NCBI RefSeq assembly: GCF_007923295.1
Contig: NZ_VOIR01000012.1
Location: 62,001-126,000 of the forward strand
Source: Agrococcus sediminis
GTDB lineage: Bacteria; Actinomycetota; Actinomycetes; Actinomycetales; Microbacteriaceae
DNA: 64,000 nt
Reading direction: 5' to 3'
The position numbers and the translations under genes were made by a program. The notes under the pieces were generated by a model. The model had not been told where the DNA came from, ran no database searches, and saw only the letters and a program-made list of their open reading frames with translations. The stretch's first letter is position 1; each line of letters begins with the position of its first letter. Shown here one piece after another: positions 25,061 to 35,807 of the stretch.

Positions 25061-26128
25061 CTACGCCGGCGGCGCGGGCCGGCGCACCGCGCCGAGCCGC
25101 GGCAGCCGCGGCGGCCGGTGCGCGTGGCCGGCCGTCGGCGGCACGAGCACCTGCTGGGCGGCGGCGACGAGCACGCCGTCGGCCGTGCGCACCGCGAGGT
25201 CCTCGTCGGCGGGCGCGCCGCGCTTGACCACCGCGAGGGCGATCGGCCCGAGCTCGTCGTGCATCGCGGCCGAGGTGACCGTGCCGACCTCTGCGGCGTC
25301 CTCGCCCGGCCGCACCACCGCATCCCCCGCCGCCACCGGCGCGTTCTCGGAGCCGTCGAGGTGCAGCAGCACCACGCGGCGCGGCGGGGCGCCGAGGTTG
25401 TGCACCTTCGCGACCGTCTCCTGCCCGCGGTAGCAGCCCTTCTGCAGGTGCACCGCGGTCGTGAGCCAGTCGAGCTCGTGCGGGATCGACCGCTCGTCGA
25501 CCTCGGCGAGCGCCGGGCGGCCGGCGGCGATGCGCAGCGCGTCGGCGGCGAGCGTGCCGACGAAGCGCGCCGGGTCGAGCGCGGCGGCCTCGTCGGGCGC
25601 GAGGATCGCCTCCGACCAGCGCCACGGCTCCCCCGTCGGCTCGCCGTAGCGCACGCCGCCGGGAGCGACCTCGGGCCAGCCGTCGATCCAGGCGAGGTCG
25701 GCGGCCGGCTCGCCCGCGGTGCCGACGACCACGACGCCCGGCCGGTCGATCTCGACCTGCTTGAAGAAGCGCATCCGCGTCAGCCACGCCTGGAGCGCGT
25801 CGCCGGTGCCGGCGTCGACGAGGATCCAGAGCTCGTCGCCCGTCCACCGCAGCCGCAGCGCGTGCTCGATGCGCCCCTCGGGCGAGAGCACGAGCGTCTC
25901 GGCCGAGTCGCCCGGCGCGAGCGCCGTGAGCGCCTGGCTCGTGATCGAGTCGAGCCACGGGAGCGTGTCGGGGCCGCTCATGCGCAGCACGTCGCGCGGC
26001 AGCAGCACGAGCGCGCCCTGCCGCAGCCGGCGCTGCTCGGCCATCGGGTTGCCGACGTGCAGCGGCAGGCCGGTGGCCTCGTCGAGCACGGCGCCCGGGA
26101 TCGCGGCGGCGAGCGCGGCGGCGCTCAT
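25061..26128 (-). CDS. ygfZ: YgfZ/GcvT-like folate-binding Fe-S assembly protein
   Basis: A 355-aa protein of the GcvT fold. The family signature K-G-C-Y-R-G-Q-E is present (LQKGCYRGQETVAKVHN), about two thirds along. YgfZ binds tetrahydrofolate and helps repair or assembly of certain Fe-S enzymes in the cytoplasm. The ATG overlaps the upstream nitrobindin-like gene by 4 bp. Confidence 0.9.
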   Translation of the reverse strand: MSAAALAAAIPGAVLDEATGLPLHVGNPMAEQRRLRQGALVLLPRDVLRMSGPDTLPWLDSITSQALTALAPGDSAETLVLSPEGRIEHALRLRWTGDELWILVDAGTGDALQAWLTRMRFFKQVEIDRPGVVVVGTAGEPAADLAWIDGWPEVAPGGVRYGEPTGEPWRWSEAILAPDEAAALDPARFVGTLAADALRIAAGRPALAEVDERSIPHELDWLTTAVHLQKGCYRGQETVAKVHNLGAPPRRVVLLHLDGSENAPVAAGDAVVRPGEDAAEVGTVTSAAMHDELGPIALAVVKRGAPADEDLAVRTADGVLVAAAQQVLVPPTAGHAHRPPRLPRLGAVRRPAPPA

Positions 26129-26745
26129 CGGCCCTCGTTCGCCTCGCTCGGCGTGACCCGGGCGAGCCTCGCCGAGGCGTGGCTCTCGAGCCCCTGGCCG
26201 AGCGCCGCGAGATCCCACGCCCACAGCAGGTGCTGGTCGACGAGGCCGAGCATGCGGGTGGAGGCGGTGTGCTCCTTCGCGCCGGCGCCGCGCAGCACCG
26301 CGTCGGTCGCGAGGTCGATGCGCGGGCCGTCGATCGTGCCGAGGTAGAGCTCGGCGACGCCGGCCGGATGGGCGATGAGGGCCTGCAGGTCGAAGGCGCC
26401 GTCGGGGCGGCGCAGGGCCTCGACCGCCTCGGCGGAGTCGTAGGCCGGGGCGCCCTCGGGCGGCAGCATGCCGGGACCGGCGTCGGCCTCGGCCGCGGGC
26501 CGGGCGAGCCGCCAGAAGCCCGTCTCGGCCGCGAGCGGCGTCAGCTGGTCGTCGAGGATCCAGGCGTACGCCTCGTACGCGAGGTAGGGGTGGCCGTGAT
26601 GGGCGAACGAGACGCGCTGCCCGAACTCGCGCTCGACGGTGCGGTCGCCGACCGGGAAGGAGAGCACGCCCGTGCCCTTCCAGCTGCCGATCAGCCACTG
26701 CAGCGGGCCGAGCTCCGCCGGGAGCGTGGGATCGAGCTCGAGCAC
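26125..26745 (-). CDS. Nitrobindin / FABP-like heme-binding protein
   Basis: A 206-aa protein with the nitrobindin motif G-S-W-K-G-T-G (residues 20-26) and a beta-barrel pattern of alternating strands (REFGQRVSFAHHGHPYLAYE). Near the C-terminus LVDQHLLWAWDLAALGQGL contains a His that could be the heme axial ligand. Members bind ferric heme and interact with NO; the role in actinobacteria is unclear. GTG start at 26743-26745. It is translationally linked to ygfZ. Confidence 0.8.
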   Translation of the reverse strand: MLELDPTLPAELGPLQWLIGSWKGTGVLSFPVGDRTVEREFGQRVSFAHHGHPYLAYEAYAWILDDQLTPLAAETGFWRLARPAAEADAGPGMLPPEGAPAYDSAEAVEALRRPDGAFDLQALIAHPAGVAELYLGTIDGPRIDLATDAVLRGAGAKEHTASTRMLGLVDQHLLWAWDLAALGQGLESHASARLARVTPSEANEGR

Positions 26746-26748
26746 CGG

Positions 26749-26871
26749 CTAGCGCTGGCCCTTGAAGAGGTTGCGGATCACGACGAACGAGACGCCGAGG
26801 ATCGCGACCATCGCAAGGCCGAGCAGACCGAGGAAGAAGATCTCGAGGGCGACGACGGGGATTCCTGCCAT
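26749..26871 (-). CDS. 40-aa single-pass membrane protein
   Basis: A very short gene: ATG 26869-26871, stop 26749-26751, giving MAGIPVVALEIFFLGLLG then AMVAILGVSFVVIRN, ending LFKGQR. It is one long transmembrane helix with a basic cytoplasmic tail. It lies 3 bp upstream of the nitrobindin-like gene in the same direction. An AGGAATCCCC stretch lies after the ATG rather than before it, so the translation signal is not obvious. The hydrophobic pattern and clean spacing support it as real. Confidence 0.65.
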   Translation of the reverse strand: MAGIPVVALEIFFLGLLGLAMVAILGVSFVVIRNLFKGQR

Positions 26872-26907
26872 GCGTCGATCCTAGCCCTCCCCCGGCGGCC
26901 GCCCGGC

Positions 26908-27168
26908 CTACAGCGCCGTGAGCGGCACCAGGATCGCGCTCGCGAGCGCCAGCACCACGACCGAGCCGAAGACGGCCGCCGCGAGCCGGTCGACGAGGCC
27001 CGGCACCGTCGGTCCGCCGAGCTGGATCGCGAACGCGGTGAGCGTGCACACGCCCAGCACGATCGGCAGCCAGACGATGCCGTCGTCGGGCTGCAGCAGT
27101 GCCACGAGCACGGCGCCCACGGCAGCGAGCAGCCACACCGGCCACACGCTCGCCCATCGCCACGTCAT
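26908..27168 (-). CDS. Small integral membrane protein
   Basis: An 86-aa protein with about three hydrophobic helices ([54 protein letters not shown]). No named family. ATG 27166-27168 is placed 7 nt after CACAAT on the minus strand, so it is probably leaderless; an in-frame ATG at 27175-27177 overlaps that box. It is divergent from the GlnR-like regulator. Confidence 0.7.
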   Translation of the reverse strand: MTWRWASVWPVWLLAAVGAVLVALLQPDDGIVWLPIVLGVCTLTAFAIQLGGPTVPGLVDRLAAAVFGSVVVLALASAILVPLTAL

Positions 27169-27247
27169 GCCGCTCATTGTGTCGCAGGTCGGGCGACGGC
27201 GCAGGCCGCACGCGGCGCTGGGTAGGATCGTGCTGGCAGGAGGCTGG

Positions 27248-27889
27248 ATGGCGCACGTCGTGATCTTCACCCGCCGCGACCAGGGCGTGCTGCCGAGCAT
27301 CGAGCTCCTCGAGCATCGCGTCACCACGCTCCCTGGCACCGCGGCCGCCGTCGCGCACGCCCCCGACGCCGACCTCACGATCGTCGACGGCGCGGTCGAG
27401 CTGGCCGCCGCCAAGGCGATCTGCCGCCTCCTCGACGGCGACTCGACGCCCGTGCTGCTCGTGCTGTCGGAGGGCGGCTTCACGGCCGTCACCGCCGACT
27501 GGGGGGTCGACGACATCGTGCTCGACTCCGCCGGTCCCGCCGAGCTCGAGGCGCGCATCCGCCTCGCCTCCTCGCGCCGCCACAAGGCCGGCCCGATCGT
27601 CACGAGCGGGCTCTCGATCGACGAGGCCAGCTACCAGGCGAAGGTCGACGGCAAGCCCATCGACCTCACCTACAAGGAGTTCGAGCTGCTGCGGTTCCTC
27701 GCCTCGCACCCGGCGCGCGTGTTCACCCGCGAGCAGCTGCTGAGCGAGGTGTGGGGCTACGACTACTTCGGCGGCACCCGCACCGTCGACGTGCACGTGC
27801 GGCGGCTGCGCGCGAAGCTCGGCGACCTCGAGAGCGTCATCGGCACGGTGCGCGGCGTCGGCTACCGGTTCGAGCTGGTGGACGAGTGA
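27248..27889 (+). CDS. glnR: GlnR-like atypical OmpR-family regulator
   Basis: A 213-aa protein. The N-terminal domain (1-110) is receiver-like but degenerate: it keeps LTIVDG with an Asp at 47 but lacks the acidic pair and the conserved Lys. The winged helix is strong: [40 protein letters not shown], and [11 protein letters not shown]. This pattern and the next gene being mshD match the mycobacterial glnR (Rv0818)-mshD order. GlnR controls nitrogen assimilation. An AGGAGG site precedes ATG 27248. TAGGAT at 27223 is a possible -10. Confidence 0.75.
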   Translation: MAHVVIFTRRDQGVLPSIELLEHRVTTLPGTAAAVAHAPDADLTIVDGAVELAAAKAICRLLDGDSTPVLLVLSEGGFTAVTADWGVDDIVLDSAGPAELEARIRLASSRRHKAGPIVTSGLSIDEASYQAKVDGKPIDLTYKEFELLRFLASHPARVFTREQLLSEVWGYDYFGGTRTVDVHVRRLRAKLGDLESVIGTVRGVGYRFELVDE

Positions 27890-28689
27890 TCGTCGAGGTG
27901 CGGGCCCTCGCCGACGCGTGCGCGGCGCACGACGGCAGCCGCCCGTTCAACGACCAGGCGCTCGTCGAGCTCGAGCGCGGCGAGCGCCGCGTCGTCGGCG
28001 AGGCCGGCGCGCTCGCGGTCGTGAGCGACGCCGAGCGCGAGGTCGAGCTCGCCGTCGCGCCCGAGCTGCGCCGCCGGGGCCTCGGCCGCGCGCTCGCCGA
28101 GCGGGTCGCCGCCGAGCTCGACGGGTTCGATGCATGGGCGCACGGCGACCTGCCCGGCGCGCGCGCCATCGCCGAGCGGCTCGGGATGACGCAGGTGCGC
28201 ACGCTCCTGCAGCTGCGCGCGCCCGTGCCGGCCGGGGCCGACCGCCTGCCCGACGGGGTGCGTCGCTTCGAGCCCGGCGACGCATCCGCCCTCCTCGCGC
28301 TCAACGCCGCCGCCTTCGCCGACCACCCCGAGCAGGGCCGCATGTCGGCCGACGACCTCGCCGCGCGCATGGCCGAGCCGTGGCACGACGACGCGAACCT
28401 CCTCGTCGCGCCCGGCGAGCGCGGGCTCGACGCGTTCGCGTGGGTCAAGCCCGACGGCGACGTCGCCGAGCTGTACGTGCTCGGCGTCTCGCCCGCGCGC
28501 CAGGGCGCGGGGCTCGGGGGGCGGATGCTCAAGGCCGCGTTCGTGCGCATGCGCGCGCTCGGCGCGGGCACGGCCCACCTCTACGTCGAGGGCGAGAACG
28601 CCGCGGCCCTCGCGCTCTACCGGCGTGCCGGCTTCGACCAGTGGGCCATCGACGTGCGCTGGCACCGCGCGCCGTCCACCCGTCGTTGA
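27886..28689 (+). CDS. mshD: Mycothiol synthase MshD
   Basis: A 267-aa tandem GNAT acetyltransferase. It catalyses the last step of mycothiol synthesis, acetylating Cys-GlcN-Ins. The first GNAT half is weaker ([20 protein letters not shown]); the active C-terminal half has [20 protein letters not shown] as acetyl-CoA loop and [20 protein letters not shown]. The GTG start overlaps the regulator stop (GTGA). Mycothiol is the main actinobacterial thiol. Confidence 0.9.
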   Translation: MIVEVRALADACAAHDGSRPFNDQALVELERGERRVVGEAGALAVVSDAEREVELAVAPELRRRGLGRALAERVAAELDGFDAWAHGDLPGARAIAERLGMTQVRTLLQLRAPVPAGADRLPDGVRRFEPGDASALLALNAAAFADHPEQGRMSADDLAARMAEPWHDDANLLVAPGERGLDAFAWVKPDGDVAELYVLGVSPARQGAGLGGRMLKAAFVRMRALGAGTAHLYVEGENAAALALYRRAGFDQWAIDVRWHRAPSTRR

Positions 28690-28695
28690 CACAAT
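28690..28695 (+). promoter_or_regulatory. -10 box of the leaderless ppk1 promoter
   Basis: CACAAT, then GGCGGC, then ATG 28702. TTGA in the preceding bases overlaps the end of mshD. Confidence 0.5.
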
Positions 28696-28701
28696 GGCGG
28701 C

Positions 28702-30956
<2,255 letters not shown>

Positions 30957-30960
<4 letters not shown>

Positions 30961-31904
30961 CCGACCTGCCTGCGACGCCGGTGCTCGCCGCCGGCGCCGT
31001 ACTCTGGCGGCGCGTCGACGGCGAGGTGCTCGTGCTGCTCGTCGAGCGCACGCAGCACCGCGACCACTCGCTGCCGAAGGGCAAGCTCGACCCGGGCGAG
31101 ACGCTGCCCCAGTGCGCGGCGCGCGAGATGGAGGAGGAGACCGGCCTCGCGATCGTGCTCGGTGCGCCGCTCGGCCACAGCGAGTACCGGCTGCCCGACG
31201 GCCGCGACAAGGTCGTCTACTACTGGCAGGCTTCCGTCGACGAGGAGGCCGTCGCGGCGTCGGCGTTCGCGCCGAACGACGAGATCCTCGAGCTCGAGTG
31301 GCTGCCGATCGCCGACGCGAAGGCGCGCTGCAGCTACCAGCACGACGTCGCGATCATCGAGCGGTTCGAGGAGCGCCTCGAGCGCGGCCACGAGCGCACG
31401 TTCCCGATCGTCGCGCTGCGGCACGCGAAGGCGGCGAGCCCGTTCTCCTGGGAGGGGGCGGATGCGTCGCGCACGCTCACGGAGCGGGGCGAGCGGCAGT
31501 CGCGGTCGATCGCGCCCGGCATCGCCGCCTTCGGCCCGGAGCGCATCGTCACCTCCGACGCCGTGCGCTGCCGGCAGACCGTCGAGCCGCTCGCTGCGCT
31601 CACGGGGCTCGAGCCCAAGGCGACGGCCGACATCAGCCAGGAGTCGCCCGTCGACCCGCGCGATGCGCTCGCGCGGCGCATCGGCACGGCGGTGCGCAAG
31701 CGGCGCGGCACGGTGCTCTGCTCGCACGCGCCGATCATCCCCGAGATCGTGACCGCGGTCGTGCACGCGACGGATGCGCTGGAGTCGGAGCGCACGCACC
31801 GCGCGTCGATGCTGCACACGGCCGAGTTCACCGTGCTGCACGTGAGCGCCGGCGACGAGCCCGCGCTCGTGGCGCTCGAGACGCACTGCTCCCCCGAGCG
31901 CTGA
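30957..31904 (+). CDS. MutT1-like Nudix hydrolase with histidine phosphatase domain
   Basis: A 315-aa two-domain protein. Residues 1-140 are Nudix with the box [20 protein letters not shown] then TG. Residues 150-315 are a histidine-phosphatase domain: [10 protein letters not shown] supplies the R-H pair, and [13 protein letters not shown] and [10 protein letters not shown] the rest of the site. This architecture is that of mycobacterial MutT1, which hydrolyses oxidised nucleotides and diadenosine polyphosphates. The GTG overlaps the ppk1 stop (GTGA), so the two are translationally coupled. Confidence 0.9.
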
Positions 31905-31925
31905 CCCCTCCCGCCACCGCTACCC

Positions 31926-32041
31926 CGCTCGTCGAGCAGGCGCCGCACGCGCCCGCCCCACCCCGCTCGTCGAGCAGGCGCCCCACTCCCCCTCCCCACC
32001 GCTCGTCGAGTAGGCGCCGCAGGCGCCGTATCGAGACGAAC
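31926..32041. repeat. Intergenic CGCTCGTCGAG(C/T)AGGCGCC repeats
   Basis: Three copies of a 19-bp unit lie at 31926-31944, 31964-31982 and 32000-32018. The third continues into GCAGGCGCCGTATCGAGAC. The unit is one arm of a palindromic repeat family common between genes in this family. There is no coding sequence between the Nudix and GIY-YIG genes. Confidence 0.85.
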
Positions 32042-32115
32042 CGGAACCGCACTTTCTCCACAGCCCCGACGCATCCACGCCCCCGCGCCACCGCCAGAGC
32101 CGCACGATGACCCCC

Positions 32116-32463
32116 ATGCCCTGGGTCTACATCCTCCGCTGCAGCGACGGCTCCACCTACGTCGGCAGCACCTGGGACGTCGAGCGTCGCCTCGACCAGC
32201 ATCAGCGCGGCGAGGGCGCTGCGTACACGAAGCGGCGACGGCCGGTCGAGCTGGCGTTCGCGCACTTCGACGACTCCATCGCAGCGTGCTTCGCGCTCGA
32301 GAAGCAGCTGCAGGGCTGGAGCAGGGCCAAGCGCGAGGCGCTGATCCGGGGCGACTTCGCAGCGATCTCCGCGAGCGCGAAGAAGCGCGACTGGGAGGGA
32401 TACCGCGAGCGTCGGCGGGCGGGAGGGCGGGTGGAGGGGGCGCCTCCTCCGCGCGTCGAGTAG
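32116..32463 (+). CDS. GIY-YIG nuclease (UPF0213/YhbQ type)
   Basis: A 115-aa single-domain GIY-YIG protein: WVYILRCSDGSTYVGSTWDV gives the two strands (V-Y-I and Y-V-G), then RRLDQHQRGEGAAYTKRRRP with catalytic Arg/His-type residues and a conserved Glu in ALEKQLQGWSRAKREALI. Such proteins may act on damaged or branched DNA. MPWVYIL matches the usual family start. ATG 32107 is 9 bp upstream but overlaps a possible -10 CACGAT. The last codons run into a copy of the intergenic repeat (32451-32480), which has replaced or extended the C-terminus. Confidence 0.85.
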   Translation: MPWVYILRCSDGSTYVGSTWDVERRLDQHQRGEGAAYTKRRRPVELAFAHFDDSIAACFALEKQLQGWSRAKREALIRGDFAAISASAKKRDWEGYRERRRAGGRVEGAPPPRVE

Positions 32464-32569
32464 GCGCCGCAGGCGCCGTCCCACCCCGCTCGTCGAGTAG
32501 GCGCCGCAGGCGCCGTATCGAGACGAACCCGCGCGGGTCTCGATACGGCCGCTGCGCGGCCTACTCGAC
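32451..32569. repeat. Second cluster of intergenic palindromic repeats
   Basis: Two direct copies of GTCGAGTAGGCGCCGCAGGC (about 32455 and 32493) are followed by an inverted copy, GGTCTCGATACGGCCGCTGC to CTACTCGAC (32536-32569). The direct and inverted copies can form a long stem. This is the left flank of the IS110 insertion. Confidence 0.85.
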
Positions 32570-32685
32570 ATTGAGAATGGGCGCGGCGGCCTCGCGGGCG
32601 CCTGACTTGCTACTCGACAGGCTCCTCGGATGCCTTGCGCTGGATCTGTCGGTGGCTGTCGTGGCCGTCGCGTCCTGGCGTGGTG

Positions 32686-32754
32686 CCGGACGGGGCCTGA
32701 CTTGATAGAACCTTGCGAGATCTCGCTCGTCAATGTGGTGTCGGCCCCGCCCGG
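32686..32754 (+). ncRNA. Candidate bridge RNA core of the IS110 element
   Basis: CCGGACGGGGCC (32686-32697) pairs with GGCCCCGCCCGG (32743-32754) over 12 bp with one mismatch. The loop contains a perfect palindrome, GCGAGATCTCGC (32715-32726). IS110-family elements such as IS621 express a structured RNA from this non-coding end that pairs with target and donor DNA. Position and structure fit; the exact RNA ends and guide loops are not determined here. Confidence 0.5.
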
Positions 32755-32800
32755 ATCGGTCATCCGCGCCGAAACGTGATTCGGAGGGAGACAGATTCTG

Positions 32801-33865
32801 ATGGTACTCACCGCACCCCCGCTCGCGCGGGCCGTTGTCGCCGGCGTGGACACGCATCTCGACACGCACCACGCCGCGGTCGTGACGCTCACCGGCGAGC
32901 TGCTGGCCGACGCGGCGTTCCCCGTCTCGAGCGCCGGCTACCAGGCGCTGCTGGACTGGGTCGCCGGCTACGGCCTGATCGACCGGATGGGGGTCGAGCT
33001 GACCGGCTCGTACGGGGCAGGACTGGCCCGGCACCTTCGGGCCGCGGGCGTTACCGTGCTGGAGGTGAACACCGCTGACCGCGCGACCCGGGCCCGTCGC
33101 GGCAAGGACGACCGCACCGACGCGATCGCCGCGGCCGGGAAGGTCCTCGCAGGCTCCGCGAGCGCGATCCCGAAGGACACCACCGGGCCGGTCGAGTCGC
33201 TGCGGCTGCTGCACTCCGCTCGCGAGAGCGCGGTCAAGTCCCGCACGCAGGCGCTGAACGAGCTGCAGGCGGTCCGCACCACTGCGCCCGCATCCCTGCG
33301 GGAAACGCTGCCGACCACGACCGGCGCGCTGGTGACGGCGGCCGCGCGACTGCGGCCCGACACCGCCAGGCTCGACGAGCCGGAACAGGCCGCCAAGCTG
33401 GCGCTGCGGCGCCTCGCGACCCGCGCTCGGCAGCTCACCGAAGAGATCGATGCGGCCGAGTCCGACATCGCCGCGCTCGTGCAGGCGGTCGCGCCGACGC
33501 TGCTGGCAGCGACCGGCGTCGGCCCGATCACCGCCGCGATCCTGCTGGTCGCCGTCGGCGAGAACTTCGCCCGCATCCGCTCCGAGTCGGCGCTGGCGCG
33601 CCTGACCGGCACCGCGCCGATCCCGGTCTCCAGCGGCAAGACCCACCGGCATCGCCTCCACCGCGGCGGCAACCGGCAAGCGAACCGCGCCATCCACACG
33701 ATCGCACTCACCCGACTCGCGCACGACCCCCGCACCCGCGCCTACCGTGATCGACGGCTTGGCGAGGGCCTCTCCAAGCGCGACATCATGCGATCGCTGA
33801 AGCGAGCGATCGTCCGAGAGATCTTCCGCAACCTCAGAACCGATCTTGCGCATCCCGAGACATAG
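32801..33865 (+). CDS. IS110-family transposase
   Basis: A 354-aa recombinase. The N-terminal RuvC-like DEDD domain shows D17 (GVDTHLDTH), E66 (VELTGSYG) and the K-D-D-R-T-D-A cluster at 102-108. A helical middle region follows. The C-terminal Transposase_20 domain contains PVSSGKTHRHRLHRGGNRQA with the catalytic Ser. It appears intact and full length. ATG 32801 has GGAGGGAG upstream. These enzymes act with a bridge RNA to recombine specific sequences. Confidence 0.93.
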   Translation: MVLTAPPLARAVVAGVDTHLDTHHAAVVTLTGELLADAAFPVSSAGYQALLDWVAGYGLIDRMGVELTGSYGAGLARHLRAAGVTVLEVNTADRATRARRGKDDRTDAIAAAGKVLAGSASAIPKDTTGPVESLRLLHSARESAVKSRTQALNELQAVRTTAPASLRETLPTTTGALVTAAARLRPDTARLDEPEQAAKLALRRLATRARQLTEEIDAAESDIAALVQAVAPTLLAATGVGPITAAILLVAVGENFARIRSESALARLTGTAPIPVSSGKTHRHRLHRGGNRQANRAIHTIALTRLAHDPRTRAYRDRRLGEGLSKRDIMRSLKRAIVREIFRNLRTDLAHPET

Positions 33866-33887
33866 AACTATCCAACGGAGGGGGCGC

Positions 33888-33923
33888 GGTCTACGGCCGC
33901 TTCGCGGCCTACTCGATCAACGG
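33888..33923. repeat. Repeat copy on the right flank of the IS
   Basis: GCGGTCTACGGCCGCTTCGC followed by GGCCTACTCGATC is a degenerate copy of the GTCTCGATAC-GGCCGC-TACTCGAC family, 9 bp from the pstB stop. It is presumably the other part of the repeat cluster split by the IS. Confidence 0.7.
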
Positions 33924-33931
33924 AAACGGGA

Positions 33932-34711
33932 TCAGCCGAAGCGGCCGGAGACGTAGTCCTCCGTGGCCTGCACGGACGGGTTCGAGAACATCTTCGTGGT
34001 CTCGCCGAACTCGATGAGCTTGCCCGGCTTGCCGGTCCCCGCGATGTTGAAGAAGGCGGTCTTGTCGGAGACGCGGCTCGCCTGCTGCATGTTGTGGGTC
34101 ACGATCACGATCGTGTACTCCTGCTTGAGCTCCTCGATGAGGTCCTCGATCGCGAGCGTCGAGATCGGGTCGAGCGCCGAGCACGGCTCGTCCATCAGCA
34201 GCACGTCGGGGCTGACGGCGATCGCGCGCGCGATGCACAGGCGCTGCTGCTGGCCGCCGGAGAGGCCCGAGCCCGGGATGTTGAGGCGGTCCTTCACCTC
34301 GTTCCAGAGGTTGGCGCCTCGCAGCGAGCGCTCCACCAGGTCGTCCTGGTCGCTCCTCGACATGCGGCGGTTGTTGAGCAGCACGCCGGCGAGCACGTTC
34401 TCGCGGATCGACATCGTCGGGAACGGGTTCGGGCGCTGGAAGACCATGCCGATCTGGCGGCGCACGTTGACCGGGTCGACGCCCGGGCCGTAGAGGTTGG
34501 CGCCGTCGAGCAGCACCTCGCCGTCGACCCACGCCCCCGCGATGACCTCGTGCATGCGGTTGAGCGTGCGGAGCACGGTCGACTTGCCGCAGCCCGAGGG
34601 GCCGATGAACGCGGTCACGCTGCGCGGCTCGATCTCGACCGAGACGCCTTCCACCGCCTTGAAGCTGCCGTAGTAGACGTCGAGGTCGTTGACTTCGATG
34701 CGCTTGGACAT
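33932..34711 (-). CDS. pstB: Phosphate ABC transporter ATPase PstB
   Basis: A 259-aa ATPase for high-affinity phosphate import. Walker A is [17 protein letters not shown], the PstB-specific [13 protein letters not shown] follows, then [14 protein letters not shown], Walker [13 protein letters not shown] and [13 protein letters not shown]. It is the last gene of pstSCAB, 7 bp after pstA. The 3' end abuts the repeat cluster that contains the IS110 element. Confidence 0.97.
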   Translation of the reverse strand: MSKRIEVNDLDVYYGSFKAVEGVSVEIEPRSVTAFIGPSGCGKSTVLRTLNRMHEVIAGAWVDGEVLLDGANLYGPGVDPVNVRRQIGMVFQRPNPFPTMSIRENVLAGVLLNNRRMSRSDQDDLVERSLRGANLWNEVKDRLNIPGSGLSGGQQQRLCIARAIAVSPDVLLMDEPCSALDPISTLAIEDLIEELKQEYTIVIVTHNMQQASRVSDKTAFFNIAGTGKPGKLIEFGETTKMFSNPSVQATEDYVSGRFG

Positions 34712-34718
34712 GTCGGGA

Positions 34719-35804
34719 TTACCTTCCGGCCTTCGGTGCGAAGAAGTGGGCGATGAGGCGCGCCGCGACGTTCAGCACCATGACGATGAGGATGAGCACG
34801 AGCGCGGCCGTCCAGGCGCGGTCGAAGTAGGCCTGCTCCTGCACGCCCGGGCTCACGTACTGGTTGTAGGCGAACACCGGCAGCGTCATCATGCGGCCGT
34901 CGAACACGTTGTAGTTCATGTTCGTGGTGAAGCCGGCGATGATGAGCAGCGGCGCGGTCTCGCCGATGACTCGGGCGATGGCGAGCGTCACGCCCGTGAC
35001 GATGCCCGCGAGCGCGGTGGGCAGCACGACCTTGGCGATCGTGAGCCACTTGGGCACGCCGAGCGCGAGCGACGCCTCGCGCAGGTCGTTCGGCACGAGC
35101 TTCAGCATCTCCTCGGTCGAGCGCACGACGGTCGGGATCATGAGCAGGCTGAGCGCCACCGCGCCGCCGAAGCCCGAGCGTACGCCCTCGCCCGCGAACA
35201 GCGCGAAGAGCGCGTACGCGAAGAGGCCGGCGACGATCGAGGGGATGCCGGTCATGACGTCGACGAAGAACGTGATCGCCTTCGACAGCGCGCCCTTGCC
35301 GTACTCGACGAGGTAGATCGCGGTGAAGATGCCGACGGGGACCGAGATGATCGCCGCCCAGAGCGTCACGAGCAGGGTGCCGATGATCGCGTGCAGCACG
35401 CCGCCGCCCTCGCCGACGATGTTGCGCATCGTCCAGGTGAAGAACGTCATGTCGAAGCGGGCCGCGCCGTTGATGACCACGGTGACGATGAGCGACACGA
35501 GCGGCACGAGCGCGAGCGCGAACGCGCCCACGACGACGCCGGTGACGAGCCGGTCTGTGGCCTTCCGGCCGCCCTCGATCAGCTGGCTGACGACGGTGAT
35601 CGCGACGAGGTAGATGACGTAGCCGATGACGACGGTCGAGACGATGCTGAAGTCGGTGCCGGAGGCGCCCGCGACGAGGCCGGAGACGGCGGCGCCGATG
35701 AGCACCGCGACGCCGAGCAGCGCCCACGGGCCCCACGCGGGCAGCTGGCCCGCGGTGAGCGGGTTCGACGTCTCGCGGCGGGGAGCGGTCGTGGTGGTGG
35801 TCAT
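34719..35804 (-). CDS. pstA: Phosphate ABC transporter permease PstA
   Basis: A 361-aa membrane permease. About seven or eight hydrophobic helices are visible, including two extra at the N-terminus ([20 protein letters not shown]). The cytoplasmic EAA-like loop ([20 protein letters not shown]) contacts PstB. It overlaps nothing and lies 3 bp after pstC. Together with PstC it forms the phosphate channel. Confidence 0.95.
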   Translation of the reverse strand: MTTTTTAPRRETSNPLTAGQLPAWGPWALLGVAVLIGAAVSGLVAGASGTDFSIVSTVVIGYVIYLVAITVVSQLIEGGRKATDRLVTGVVVGAFALALVPLVSLIVTVVINGAARFDMTFFTWTMRNIVGEGGGVLHAIIGTLLVTLWAAIISVPVGIFTAIYLVEYGKGALSKAITFFVDVMTGIPSIVAGLFAYALFALFAGEGVRSGFGGAVALSLLMIPTVVRSTEEMLKLVPNDLREASLALGVPKWLTIAKVVLPTALAGIVTGVTLAIARVIGETAPLLIIAGFTTNMNYNVFDGRMMTLPVFAYNQYVSPGVQEQAYFDRAWTAALVLILIVMVLNVAARLIAHFFAPKAGR

Positions 35805-35807
35805 GGC

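Larger units (their letters stand above)
32570..33887 (+). mobile_element. IS110-family insertion sequence (ends approximate)
   Basis: The element comprises a 230-bp non-coding left part, the transposase gene and a short right end. It interrupts the intergenic repeat cluster: repeat copies lie at 32536-32569 and 33888-33923. IS110 elements have no clear terminal inverted repeats, so exact ends cannot be fixed by eye. The left boundary could be anywhere from 32570 to about 32640. Confidence 0.75.
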
